Of a DNA stretch of 64,000 nt, positions 1-8,748 are shown piece by piece. This stretch comes from JAGVPT01 sp963717445 (GTDB taxonomy: Bacteria; Bacteroidota; Ignavibacteria; UBA10030; UBA8401). Every line of letters begins with the position of its first letter. The first letter of the stretch is position 1. Under the pieces are notes generated by a model. That model had not been told where the DNA came from, ran no database searches, and was given only the letters and a program-made list of their open reading frames with translations. The position numbers and the translations under genes were made by a program. Where the stretch lies: the NCBI GenBank assembly GCA_963717445.1, contig OY970334.1, positions 3,472,001 through 3,536,000 on the forward strand, written 5' to 3'.

Positions 1-786
1 ATAAGCTTATGTTTGGCATCGACGGCTGTTTGCACGGCATAGGCCCCTTCGATGCGGCGTTCGTTCTTCATTAATCGGCAGTCAGGATCGGTTAATGAGA
101 CGTACTTGTCACCACTTCGTTCAAGCTCGGTGCAAGCTTCTTCAAGATGTTCTTTCTGCTGATGGAGCAAGGCGATTTTCTTTTGGAGTGCTTCTTTGCT
201 GAGCGGTACAGAAGTTCTTGTATTTTCATCAGCATGATCGTTGTGGTCGAGTTGCGCAAGATAGTCCTTGATCGACTCATTGATGCGAGCAATACTTTTG
301 TCCAGTTGTTTCTTATCTTTGATGCGATCGCGGGCATTGGAGGCCGTAAATTTCGTGCTGTCGATAGCCACCAATTCGTTACCGAAGAGTTCCAATTCTT
401 TACAGATAAGCACGAACTGCTTGAACACAGCCCGGAGCGCTGTGGTATTGTTCTTACGGAAGTTGTTGATGGTCTTGTGATCGGGCGAGAGGCGTTTCAA
501 CAACCAGAAGACTTCGAGATTGCGTGTTGTCTCGCGTTCCAGCAAACGGCTGGAACGAATGCGGTTGAGGTAGCCGTAGAGGTACAGCTTCAACAAATCC
601 TTCGGATCGTACAGGTGGACGTCCGGTCTCTTCGACTGTCGCATGCGAGAATCCCAAACTGCGCATTGCCAGATTGTCCACGAAGGCATCGAGGAAGCGC
701 ACGGGATTCTCAGGACTCAGGTAATCCTCGACCGCTTCCGGAAACATAGTGATTTGCTCTCGTGCTATACCGCTGATATGATCCAT
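1..786 (-). pseudogene. IS1182-type transposase, frameshifted and partial
   Basis: The reading begins at ATG 786-784 with MDHISGIAREQITMFPEAVE and continues with a section typical of IS1182-family transposases (ENPVRFLDAFVDNLAMRSLGF, then ETGRPP). One extra base near 612 breaks the frame. In the next frame the family sequence resumes (YDPKDLLKLYLYGYLNRIRS, LKRLSPDHKTINNFRKNN) and carries the first DDE Asp in ELVAIDSTKFTASNA. It stays open to the left edge, so the C-terminal catalytic part lies outside. As read, no full transposase can be made; the shift could also be a sequencing error. IS1182 elements are not known to me to use programmed frameshifting. The 220 bases upstream of its start hold a dispersed repeat and no gene. 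Confidence 0.85.
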
Positions 787-878
787 GGAATTGGGCTATC
801 AATGTGATACAAATGTTTTCGTGTTAGACGTACAAACAACCAAAAGGTTTCCGAGTTTTTACACAGTCTCGATGGCTT

Positions 879-956
879 CGCCAGACGCAAAGTGGCAAAA
901 TGATTTAAAAACAGAGTCTTTGCGACTTGGTGAGAGGCGATTTTTCAGATGTCTCG
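879..956. repeat. Dispersed repeat family D, copy 1 (partial)
   Basis: Roughly 78 bases with the pattern CGCAAAG...GATTTAAAAACAGAGTC...CTTGGTGAGA...ATTTTTCAGA. It matches 17435-17517 in the same orientation and 37808-37895 in reverse. The other two copies have GAGAC-type inverted ends; here only the TCAGATGTCTC end is clear. Confidence 0.7.
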
Positions 957-1006
957 ATATCTAAATAAAACAATGATGAATACTATTTTCGAATGTGAAA
1001 GGATAA

Positions 1007-2815
1007 ATGGTTAAAGAAATGGCATCCGATTGGCAGTCTCCTAATAATCTCGAGTTGCCAAAAGAAGAATTGCGAAACCGGCTTCTTGAAGCCCAGAGCT
1101 TTTCTAAAAAAATTAGCACCCTCAATGAAATTTCTCTTAAGATCGATGAGACGACTTCACGTGATCAAATCTTGGAAGTTCTTCGTGCCGAACTATCTTG
1201 GCTCATCGAAGGAGAATGCGCTTTCATTTGTCTGCTCACCAGGAACAAATCTCACTATAGCATCAATACCCTCAGTCGTGTTGCTGACTCGCTCGACATC
1301 AATCACGAGCTGTTCGCCGTTAACGTGGGCATGCCCGGATGGACTATCCAGAACCAGGCGGGAATTTTTGTCGATGTCGAGTCCGCCCCCGCATTCAGTC
1401 CATTGCTTGAAGGGAAGTTTGTCGAGGTTGGGATCAAATCATTGTTGATCGTCCCTCTTCGGACAAGCGCGGAAGTGATAGGGTCGATCGGTTTTGGATC
1501 GGCGAGGCTTAGCGCCTACAACCAGCCTGATCTTTGGCTCGCTCAATTACTCAGCTTCCACATCGCAATGGCACTTCGCCACACGGCGATGTTCGATAAC
1601 GCGCAGAAACGATTGTCTCAAATCGAGCTGGTGAACCGCATTGCGGGCCGGTTAACGTCGACGCTCGACCTAGACAAGATGCTCGAATTTGCTGCTGAAG
1701 CAATGCAGAAAAATTTTGCCTACTTCGACGTGACGATTTTTATGATAGACAAAGAGACAAAGGACCTGGTGCTCGTTGCCCATTCGGGGAATTACGTCGA
1801 TTTTCTCCCTCACGGATACCGTCAAAAAACCGGACATGGAATAGTCGGGTGGGTCGGCAAGTACGGGGAAAAAATATTGGCGAACGACGTATCCACGGAG
1901 AGCAGGTATCTCGCGTTTGCCTATCATAATACGAATTCCGAGCTGGCTCTCCCGATAAAAGTGGGCACGGAAGTGGTAGGCGTTCTCAATATCGAAGATA
2001 CAAAATTACACGCCTTCGATGAAACCGACGTTATGGTTTTGGGTACGTTGTGCGACCAATTGGGGAGCGCCATCCACAATGCCACGCTCTACAACGAAAT
2101 CAAAGAATCGAACAAAAAGCTTCTCGAACTGGACAAACTGAAGTCGGACTTCGTGGGCATCGTCTCCCACGATTTTCGCACGCCCCTTTCGAGCATCATG
2201 CTTGCCGCAAAATCCCTTATCAAAAAAGAAATTATTGCGACAAACCAACACTTCAAAGAATACCTTGGCATTATCATCGACCAGGCGACCAAACTCAGCC
2301 AGCTTGCCGAAGACACGCTGACGATCACGAAAATGGAATCAGGCCAGTTAAGCTACTATTTCAAGCTGGTGAATATTGAAACGCTCGTCAAGGAAGCCGT
2401 GTCGATGGTGAAATTCTCGAACAGGCACCAGCTTCAGTACAATATTGAGCTTGACGCCTCGTTCGTGAAGGGAGACCAAAGCAAACTGCGCCAGGTATTG
2501 CTGAACCTTGTTTCCAACGCGGTAAAATATTCGCCGCGGGGAGGAATGATCGAAATTTCAGTCGTGAATCACGGTTCTGACGAGATATTGCTCTCTGTGA
2601 AAGACAACGGTATCGGCATTCCCGAAAATCAATTGGAGAGACTTTTCCAAAAATTTTCCCGCGTCGATTCGGCCGAGGTTAGCAACATCAAAGGCTCTGG
2701 GCTGGGCCTGTGGATTAGCCGGGAAATTATCAAGGCCCATGGTGGAAAAATCTGGGTAGAAAGTGAAGTCGGAGTTGGAAGCTCGTTCATGTTCACGCTG
2801 AAAAAAGGGAATTAA
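1007..2815 (+). CDS. GAF-domain sensor histidine kinase
   Basis: A 602-residue cytoplasmic-looking kinase without membrane segments. Two GAF domains occupy about residues 40-190 and 205-360. A HisKA domain follows, with the phospho-acceptor His388 in SHDFRTPLSS, then a HATPase_c domain with N box (NLVSNAVKYSPRGG), G1 (VKDNGIGIPENQ) and G2 (GSGLGLWISREI). The ATG at 1007 has a GAAAGGA site just upstream. Role: autophosphorylates in response to a small ligand or redox state bound by the GAF domains. No response regulator is adjacent, so it is an orphan kinase; the signal and partner cannot be read from the sequence. Confidence 0.93.
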   Translation: MVKEMASDWQSPNNLELPKEELRNRLLEAQSFSKKISTLNEISLKIDETTSRDQILEVLRAELSWLIEGECAFICLLTRNKSHYSINTLSRVADSLDINHELFAVNVGMPGWTIQNQAGIFVDVESAPAFSPLLEGKFVEVGIKSLLIVPLRTSAEVIGSIGFGSARLSAYNQPDLWLAQLLSFHIAMALRHTAMFDNAQKRLSQIELVNRIAGRLTSTLDLDKMLEFAAEAMQKNFAYFDVTIFMIDKETKDLVLVAHSGNYVDFLPHGYRQKTGHGIVGWVGKYGEKILANDVSTESRYLAFAYHNTNSELALPIKVGTEVVGVLNIEDTKLHAFDETDVMVLGTLCDQLGSAIHNATLYNEIKESNKKLLELDKLKSDFVGIVSHDFRTPLSSIMLAAKSLIKKEIIATNQHFKEYLGIIIDQATKLSQLAEDTLTITKMESGQLSYYFKLVNIETLVKEAVSMVKFSNRHQLQYNIELDASFVKGDQSKLRQVLLNLVSNAVKYSPRGGMIEISVVNHGSDEILLSVKDNGIGIPENQLERLFQKFSRVDSAEVSNIKGSGLGLWISREIIKAHGGKIWVESEVGVGSSFMFTLKKGN

Positions 2816-2833
2816 GCGCGTAAGCCCTCAAGG

Positions 2834-3175
2834 TCAGTGTGAGGCCTGCCTGACTGCTTTGATACTGTCGAGAGCGACGGTAGCTTTGTTGAGAAAATCC
2901 CGCCACGCGGCATCATCGCGCGAAATTTCGTTTATCTGTTTCTGAAAATCCCCTTCGTCTATTTTTCGTGCTTCAAAAAAATCCTTTACCTTGAGCCGGT
3001 AAAGGGAGTCGGGTATCATGCCGACAATCTTTTCTTTTTCATGCAAAAGAAGTAACTCTGCATACACGTTTACCAACTCAGATGAGAATTTTTGAGGGGC
3101 GGGGGTGCTGCATCCGCCAAAAATTGAACATGACGCGAGCACAAGGATAACGGCAAGGGTGATCTGTTTATGCAC
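2834..3175 (-). CDS. Small lipoprotein, DUF4296-like
   Basis: 113 residues. The N-terminus is a lipoprotein signal with lipobox IFGGC (Cys about residue 22), predicting an outer- or inner-membrane anchored periplasmic protein. The mature part is helical; its layout (VNVYAELLLLHEK, then LYRLKVKDFFEARKIDEGDF) resembles the DUF4296 family common in Bacteroidota, whose function is unknown. It is convergent with the kinase at 1007-2815, only 18 bases apart, and divergent from efp. The family assignment is by eye and moderate; the lipoprotein call is firm. Confidence 0.75.
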   Translation of the reverse strand: MHKQITLAVILVLASCSIFGGCSTPAPQKFSSELVNVYAELLLLHEKEKIVGMIPDSLYRLKVKDFFEARKIDEGDFQKQINEISRDDAAWRDFLNKATVALDSIKAVRQASH

Positions 3176-3300
3176 GGCGGGGTTTCCTTCTTGACTTTCG
3201 ATGCCAATCTGACTATATTTTTGCCGCTAAAATACGTAATCCGCATCCATTTTACAAATTTTCTGAGCAATTTTTAAGAGATTGAAGAGCTAGAATATTT

Positions 3301-3864
3301 ATGGCGACAACGTCCGATTTGAAAATAGGAACATTTTTGCGATTTAACGGCGAGCTCCACGTCCTCGAAGAATACCAGCACCGGACTCCCGGGAACTTGC
3401 GCGCATTTTATCAAGCGAAGATGCGCAATATCAGAAACGGAAGGATTATGGAAAACCGATTCCGTTCCGGTGAAGAAGTTGAAATTGTTCGAGTTGAACG
3501 GAAGCAGTATCAATACCTGTTCAATGATGGGCAAAGCTACCACTTTATGGATCAGGAAACGTATGAGCAGATTCCTATCGACGAGAAAATTCTAGGGGAG
3601 GGAGCGAAGTTCTTGAAAGAAGGGCTGACGGTTGAAGTGATGTTCGATGGAAACGATCCGGTTGGTGCCGAACTCCCGTTTAATGTGGAATTGAAAATTG
3701 TTGAAACCGTTCCCGGAGTCCGCGGCGATACGGCCAACCCGGGCACAAAGCCTGCTAAAGTTGAAACCGGTGCAATGGTCAACGTTCCTCTTTTTATCAG
3801 CGAAGGCGAAGTGATTCGCGTCGATACCCGCACGGGTCAGTATCTTGACCGTGTGAAGCAATAA
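3301..3864 (+). CDS. efp: Elongation factor P
   Basis: 187 residues, full length for EF-P, with KOW-like N domain, OB domain and C-terminal OB domain ending in VDTRTGQYLDRVKQ. EF-P binds between the P and E sites of the ribosome and rescues stalling at polyproline. The domain I loop reads HRTPGNLRAF, so the apex residue, Lys in E. coli and Arg in the rhamnosylated type, is Asn32 here. I know this loop from Chlorobi EF-P, which supports the lineage. It heads a likely operon efp-accB-accC-gcvH; accB begins 35 bases after its stop. Confidence 0.96.
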   Translation: MATTSDLKIGTFLRFNGELHVLEEYQHRTPGNLRAFYQAKMRNIRNGRIMENRFRSGEEVEIVRVERKQYQYLFNDGQSYHFMDQETYEQIPIDEKILGEGAKFLKEGLTVEVMFDGNDPVGAELPFNVELKIVETVPGVRGDTANPGTKPAKVETGAMVNVPLFISEGEVIRVDTRTGQYLDRVKQ

Positions 3865-3898
3865 TGTGCTATCCACCATTTATTATGATGGAGCGATA

Positions 3899-4369
3899 AT
3901 GGATTTGGCATACGTTAAGAAAGTTTTGAAGCTGGTCGAGGAGAGCAACGTCAATGAAATAGAGCTTGAAGAAAAAGGCGTTCGGATTCGGATTACGAAG
4001 AATGCAAACAACGTTGGCTTCGTTCATCAAGGCGCTCCTTCAATGATATCGCAGCCGCTTTCCCCCGCAACTGCACCGGTCGTCCAGGCGGCGCCTGAAG
4101 CCGCTCCCCCCCCCGCTCCGGAAAGAAAATACCATGAAGTAAAATCTCCGATCGTCGGAACCTTCTACCGCGCTCCGGCCCCCGACGCGGCCAATTATGT
4201 AGAAGTCGGACAAAATGTAGAAGAGGGAACAGTGCTGTGTATCGTCGAAGCGATGAAACTCATGAATGAGATTGAGTCCGATAGCGCAGGGAAGGTTGTG
4301 AAGATTTGTGTTGAAAACGGTAAACCAGTCGAATATAACCAGGTGCTTTTCCTCGTCGAAGCCGCCTGA
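3899..4369 (+). CDS. accB: Biotin carboxyl carrier protein of acetyl-CoA carboxylase
   Basis: 156 residues. I place the start at ATG 3899, preceded by GGAG at 3890-3893; a longer frame from 3866 has no such support. An N-terminal helical region is followed by an Ala/Pro-rich linker (about residues 50-75) and a C-terminal biotinyl domain with IVEAMKLMNEI, where Lys120 is the biotinylation site. It carries carboxybiotin between biotin carboxylase (accC, next gene, 71 bases on) and the carboxyltransferase, which is not in this window. This is the first step of fatty acid synthesis. Confidence 0.95.
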   Translation: MDLAYVKKVLKLVEESNVNEIELEEKGVRIRITKNANNVGFVHQGAPSMISQPLSPATAPVVQAAPEAAPPPAPERKYHEVKSPIVGTFYRAPAPDAANYVEVGQNVEEGTVLCIVEAMKLMNEIESDSAGKVVKICVENGKPVEYNQVLFLVEAA

Positions 4370-4440
4370 TCTTTTTCCCGCTAGCTCTTATCTTATTGTA
4401 GCGATATATTCTCAGAACAAGCCTTTGGTGAATTCTGGAA

Positions 4441-5787
4441 ATGCGGTTGTTTAACAAAATTCTTATTGCAAACAGAGGGGAGATTGCCCTTCGGGTCATT
4501 CGTGCGTGCCGCGAGCTAGGCATCGCAACCGTTGCTGTCTTTTCTGAGGCCGACCGCGAGTCGCTTCATGTTCGATTCGCCGACGAAGCAATTTGTATCG
4601 GCCCTTCTGCCAGTAAAGAAAGCTACCTTAACATTCCGCGCATTTTAGCAGCAGCAGAAGTCACTAACGCAGATGCCGTTCATCCGGGCTATGGTTTTTT
4701 GGCGGAGAACGCACAGTTCTCGGAAATCTGTTTGACCTCCGGTTTGCAATTTATCGGACCGAAGCCTGAAATGATTACGGCCATGGGAGACAAGTCCCTC
4801 GCTAAAGAGACGATGAAAAAAGCCGGTGTGCCCGTTGTTCCCGGAAGCGAGGGTGTTGTGAAAGATGTCGAACAGGCAAGACGTTTTGCCTGTGAGATCG
4901 GGATGCCGGTGATTATTAAAGCGTCGGCAGGCGGTGGCGGGAGGGGCATGCGCATCGTTCGCACGGAGAATGAAGTCGAGAATGCGTTTCAAACTGCCCG
5001 TCATGAGGCCGAATCTGCCTTCGGCAACCCGGATGTGTACATAGAAAAGTATCTTGAAGAACCACGCCACATCGAAATTCAAGTGCTCGGAGATTCGCAC
5101 GGCAACGTTATTCATCTCGGTGAACGGGATTGCTCCATCCAGCGCCGTCACCAAAAATTAATCGAAGAATCACCGTCCCCGGCCGTCAATGCGGAGTTAC
5201 GCGAGAAGATGGGGGCGGCGGCTGTGAAAGGGGCAAAGAGCGTGAAATATCTCGGTGCGGGGACGATTGAATTTCTTCTGGACAAAACCGGGGATTTTTA
5301 TTTCATGGAAATGAACACCAGAATCCAGGTTGAACATCCTGTAACAGAATACGTGACGGGTTACGATCTTATCAAAGCGCAGATTGAAATTGCCGCAGGA
5401 AAACGGTTGAGCCGCAAAAAGGTCAAATTCCAAGGGCACGCGATTGAATGCCGCATCAACGCTGAAGACCCCGAACACGATTTCCGGCCGTCGCCCGGAA
5501 AGATCACGAGCCTCCACTTTGGCGGAGGTCCCGGCATCCGCATTGACTCGCACATTTATGCGGGGTACCAGATTCCACCGTACTACGATTCACTTGTTGC
5601 CAAGCTCATTGTCCATGCCAACACGCGCGACGAAGCGATTACGAAAATGGAATATGCGCTTGAGGAGTGTATTATCGAGGGAATTCACACAACGATTCCT
5701 TTTCAACAGAAAGTCATGCAAAACGAGAGATTCCGCAGCGGCATTTTCGACACAAAGTTCATCGATACGTTCAACATTGGCGATTGA
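4441..5787 (+). CDS. accC: Biotin carboxylase subunit of acetyl-CoA carboxylase
   Basis: 448 residues, the usual length. Uses ATP and bicarbonate to carboxylate biotin on AccB. Visible marks: N-terminal Rossmann-like part (FNKILIANRGEIALRVIRAC), ATP-grasp glycine loop (KASAGGGGRGMRIV), the catalytic region EMNTRIQVEHPVTE, and the C-terminal domain with AIECRINAEDP. It follows accB and precedes gcvH by 35 bases, so the genes are probably cotranscribed. Confidence 0.97.
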   Translation: MRLFNKILIANRGEIALRVIRACRELGIATVAVFSEADRESLHVRFADEAICIGPSASKESYLNIPRILAAAEVTNADAVHPGYGFLAENAQFSEICLTSGLQFIGPKPEMITAMGDKSLAKETMKKAGVPVVPGSEGVVKDVEQARRFACEIGMPVIIKASAGGGGRGMRIVRTENEVENAFQTARHEAESAFGNPDVYIEKYLEEPRHIEIQVLGDSHGNVIHLGERDCSIQRRHQKLIEESPSPAVNAELREKMGAAAVKGAKSVKYLGAGTIEFLLDKTGDFYFMEMNTRIQVEHPVTEYVTGYDLIKAQIEIAAGKRLSRKKVKFQGHAIECRINAEDPEHDFRPSPGKITSLHFGGGPGIRIDSHIYAGYQIPPYYDSLVAKLIVHANTRDEAITKMEYALEECIIEGIHTTIPFQQKVMQNERFRSGIFDTKFIDTFNIGD

Positions 5788-5822
5788 GGGTTCTTTGTCC
5801 CCATCGACAAAGAAAGGTGAAT

Positions 5823-6203
5823 ATGAATTTTCCTGAAAAATTAAAATACACCAAAGATCACGAATGGATCCGCGTCGAGGCGGAAGCCGGGTTTATCGGC
5901 ATCACCGATTACGCACAGGGGGAGTTGGGGGATATCGTGTTCGTGGAATTGCCCGCTGTTGGAAAAAGGGTGGAACACAGCCAAGCCTTTGGGACGGTTG
6001 AAGCTGTGAAAGCCGTTTCCGATCTTTATTCTCCCGTTACAGGTGAGGTGTTGGAAGTGAACAAAAAAATCCATGACTCACCCGAGCTGGTAAACAAAGA
6101 CCCGTATGAGCAAGGCTGGATGATCAAAGTGAAAATTGAAAAACCGGCTGAACTCGATCAACTGTTGGATGTTGAAGCATACAAGAAATTGATCGCAAAG
6201 TAA
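5823..6203 (+). CDS. gcvH: Glycine cleavage system H protein (lipoyl carrier)
   Basis: 126 residues from ATG 5823, preceded by GAAAGGTG; a longer in-frame reading from 5667 overlaps accC and is unlikely. Starts FPEKLKYTKDHEW and carries the lipoyl motif GTVEAVKAVSDLYSP with Lys63 as the lipoylation site. GcvH shuttles the aminomethyl group between the P, T and L proteins, and in many bacteria it is also the platform for lipoic acid assembly. None of gcvP, gcvT or lipoate genes is adjacent; it sits instead behind accBC, grouping two swinging-arm carriers. Confidence 0.95.
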   Translation: MNFPEKLKYTKDHEWIRVEAEAGFIGITDYAQGELGDIVFVELPAVGKRVEHSQAFGTVEAVKAVSDLYSPVTGEVLEVNKKIHDSPELVNKDPYEQGWMIKVKIEKPAELDQLLDVEAYKKLIAK

Positions 6204-6285
6204 GCCATACCTTAAGATGAACAGGCCCGCTCTGTTCGGAAGAAGTCCTTTTGCAAATGAGCCCCCCTCGCGAATTTGACCCTCC

Positions 6286-7464
6286 TCACTCCAAATCTTT
6301 TCCATACATCATAAACAATACGCTGCCGATGATGCCGAAGCCAAATGCGGCCAGGAGGTTTGCCTCCGGCGAAGCTTCCCATAAAAATGCACCGGTGAAT
6401 GCAGCAACAGATACGATCACATCCCGCACGAGATAATACACACCGAACATTCCTGCTTTATTCTCTTCGGGCGCAAGGTCGAGGATTAAGGCTTTACGTG
6501 TCGGCTCCCCGAATTCTTTCAACCCGCGAACAATGAAAGCAATAATCAGGAGAAAATAGGTGTGTGAGAAAAGAAGCAGGAGAGGAAATGCCGTGAATAT
6601 CCAGAATGTGGTTACGATGAACGGCTTCCGCGTGCTGCGGTCGGAGAAGTACGCAGTCGGGATGTAAATAAGCGCCGCGGTTGTCATTTCAACGGCGGTG
6701 AGGATGCCGAATTGCACCGCTGAAATTCCGACTATCTTCATACTCCAGACCACAACAAACGCATACGGAATTTGTTCACAAAACCGGATCAGGATATCCG
6801 ACACGAGGAGATTTTTCAGCCGCGCCGGCATTTGCATCCACATCTTCAACGGATTTCCCTCACCTCTTTTTTTCTCTCCACCCGGTTCAATGAGGAGCTG
6901 CTGAAACGCGATCGAGACTAACCCCAGGAGAGTTGCGATTGCGAACGCGAGCCTCACGCCGTCTTCTACGCCAAACCAGACGATGAACATTCCGCCGACG
7001 ATAGGGCCGAGCGCCATTGGAATTCGCCGAACGAACGAATGCATCGAGACTCCCATCGTCCGCTTTGCAGGGGGGAGATTTTTCGCAACTAACTCCATAG
7101 TTGCAGGGAGCGAAATTGCAGTCCACGAGAGAAAAAAAAGAGAACCGATAATGACGGCCTGCCAGAATGGGAAGAGGACAACAATGATGTAACCGACAAT
7201 TGCGAGTGCATTGAATATAAGAAGCGCTCGTTTGTATCCGAGCATATCGCTGGCATAGCCGCCGATATGCGCGTACACTGCATTCAACAGGTTGCTTGCG
7301 CCGTTCAAATATCCGATCGAAAGAATCCCGCCGCCGAGCGCAAGAAGATAGATCGGCAAGAATCGCTCGGCCATCCTTTCTCCCATGCCGATAAGAATCA
7401 CCATAGCGAGAAGAGTGGCGGTGTTCCTTTTCAAACCGAGAAACTCAAATAGTTTTTTGCTCAT
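6286..7464 (-). CDS. Major facilitator superfamily transporter
   Basis: 392 residues, about 12 hydrophobic segments with a charged central loop (about residues 190-215, EPGGEKKRGEG), the MFS 6+6 plan. The loop between segments 2 and 3 reads GGYASDMLGYKRAL, a form of MFS motif A. Inner-membrane transporter; the pattern is closest to drug- or metabolite-efflux MFS proteins, but the substrate cannot be named. Convergent with gcvH. Its start (ATG 7464) faces away from era and lies near a palindromic repeat. Confidence 0.85.
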   Translation of the reverse strand: MSKKLFEFLGLKRNTATLLAMVILIGMGERMAERFLPIYLLALGGGILSIGYLNGASNLLNAVYAHIGGYASDMLGYKRALLIFNALAIVGYIIVVLFPFWQAVIIGSLFFLSWTAISLPATMELVAKNLPPAKRTMGVSMHSFVRRIPMALGPIVGGMFIVWFGVEDGVRLAFAIATLLGLVSIAFQQLLIEPGGEKKRGEGNPLKMWMQMPARLKNLLVSDILIRFCEQIPYAFVVVWSMKIVGISAVQFGILTAVEMTTAALIYIPTAYFSDRSTRKPFIVTTFWIFTAFPLLLLFSHTYFLLIIAFIVRGLKEFGEPTRKALILDLAPEENKAGMFGVYYLVRDVIVSVAAFTGAFLWEASPEANLLAAFGFGIIGSVLFMMYGKDLE

Positions 7465-7577
7465 GGGCGTTTATTGACGATGTGAAGAATGTAATTCAAT
7501 TCGGAAAGGGTTGCAAGAATAGAAAATCAAAAAGGATGGAGAATGGAATTGGTTGATGTTCACTGACTTAGCGACCG

Positions 7578-7620
7578 TTGCGTCCTTAGCGGTTAAAAGA
7601 AAAAACCGCCAAGGACGCAA
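7578..7620. repeat. Palindromic repeat ahead of era
   Basis: Arms TTGCGTCCTTAGCGGTT (7578-7594) and AACCGCCAAGGACGCAA (7604-7620) pair with one mismatch around a 9-base loop. The GACGCAAAGG text is shared in style with repeat family D, suggesting a dispersed palindrome rather than a terminator for a gene on either side. Confidence 0.7.
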
Positions 7621-7668
7621 AGGCGAGCAAAGGATACAACTGAAGTTTTATTGAAACTCTTTCCACTT

Positions 7669-8598
7669 ATGAGTACATTGATCAAAGAAATGGAAACAGC
7701 AAGCCACAAAGCAGGATACGTCGCATTAGTCGGCGAGCCGAATGTCGGCAAGTCGACCCTGATGAACACGCTGCTGAAACAAAAGATTTCCATCGTCACC
7801 GACAAGCCGCAAACGACCCGGCATAAAATCCTTGGCATTTTGACCGGAGAAAACTACCAGATCGTCTTCCTCGATACGCCCGGAATCATCGCTCCGAGGT
7901 ATTTGCTGCAGGAAGTGATGATGCACTACGCATCGTCGGCGCTGGATGATGCCGATATTGTCCTGTTGCTCGTTGATGCGGAAAAGGTGAAGCATGGAGC
8001 GTACCCAAAAGGGGAAATAGCCCTGGAAAAAATACGCGAAGCAAAGAAAAAGACATTCCTTGGGATCAACAAAATCGACCGGGTCGAGAAATCCGAGCTT
8101 CTTCCGATGATCGACAACTTCAGCAAAGCACTTCCGTTTGCCGAGATTCTTCCGCTTTCTGCCCTCAACAACGAAGGGACCGAAGAACTGGTAAGCACGA
8201 TAATCCGCTATTTGCCAGAGCATCCTCCGTATTACCCGGCAGATATGGTGAGTGCTGCGCCCGAAAAATTTTTCGTCGGCGAAATTATCAGGGAAAAAAT
8301 TTTTGATCAGTTCTCACAAGAAGTTCCCTACTCGACAACCGTTGACATCGTTGCGTTCAACGAACGGGAAAAGAAAAAACACTTCATCAGTGCGGAGATT
8401 TTTGTCGAGCGGCAGTCGCAGAAAGGGATTCTTATCGGCAAGGGGGGCTCGGCGTTAAAATCGGTCGGCGAGAAGGCGCGAAAAGATATCGAAGGATTTC
8501 TCGGGCACCCGGTATTTCTTGAACTTCACGTGAAGGTGAGAGAGAATTGGCGGGCCGAGGACGCGTGGTTGAGACGGCTCGGGTACGAAAGGAAGTGA
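7669..8598 (+). CDS. era: GTPase Era
   Basis: About 309 residues from ATG 7669; TTG 7651 and ATG 7690 are alternatives because no strong ribosome site marks any of them. G motifs: GEPNVGKST (G1), TTRHKI (G2), DTPG (G3), NKID (G4), SAL (G5). The C-terminal KH domain holds GILIGKGGSALKSVGEKAR. Era binds the 3' end of 16S rRNA through KH and couples GTP hydrolysis to 30S maturation. The stop codon is the first of a run of 7-base repeats. Confidence 0.95.
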   Translation: MSTLIKEMETASHKAGYVALVGEPNVGKSTLMNTLLKQKISIVTDKPQTTRHKILGILTGENYQIVFLDTPGIIAPRYLLQEVMMHYASSALDDADIVLLLVDAEKVKHGAYPKGEIALEKIREAKKKTFLGINKIDRVEKSELLPMIDNFSKALPFAEILPLSALNNEGTEELVSTIIRYLPEHPPYYPADMVSAAPEKFFVGEIIREKIFDQFSQEVPYSTTVDIVAFNEREKKKHFISAEIFVERQSQKGILIGKGGSALKSVGEKARKDIEGFLGHPVFLELHVKVRENWRAEDAWLRRLGYERK

Positions 8599-8641
8599 AA
8601 AGTGAAGAGTTAAAAGTGATAAGTTAAAAGTGAAAAAGGAA
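8593..8641. repeat. Heptanucleotide array H1
   Basis: Seven consecutive 7-base units of the form AAGTGAA/AAGTTAA, in strict register. The first unit overlaps the stop codon of era. Confidence 0.85.
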
Positions 8642-8684
8642 GACCCAGAAAAACGAACTCGAACGACCTAATCGCCCTATCTTT

Positions 8685-8719
8685 CAAATTGAAAATTGGC
8701 AATCGTAAATCGAAAATAT
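8685..8719. repeat. Heptanucleotide array H2
   Basis: Five 7-base units (CAAATTG, AAAATTG, then GCAATCG, TAAATCG and a degenerate unit) 43 bases after array H1 and just ahead of the DUF1015 gene. Different consensus from H1 but the same period. Confidence 0.7.
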
Positions 8720-8748
8720 AACAACTTCACCACAATCGATAACATACT

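Noticed and set aside
147..749. 200-codon plus-strand frame at the left edge
   Set aside because: It is opposite the transposase, whose two frames give a continuous family match.
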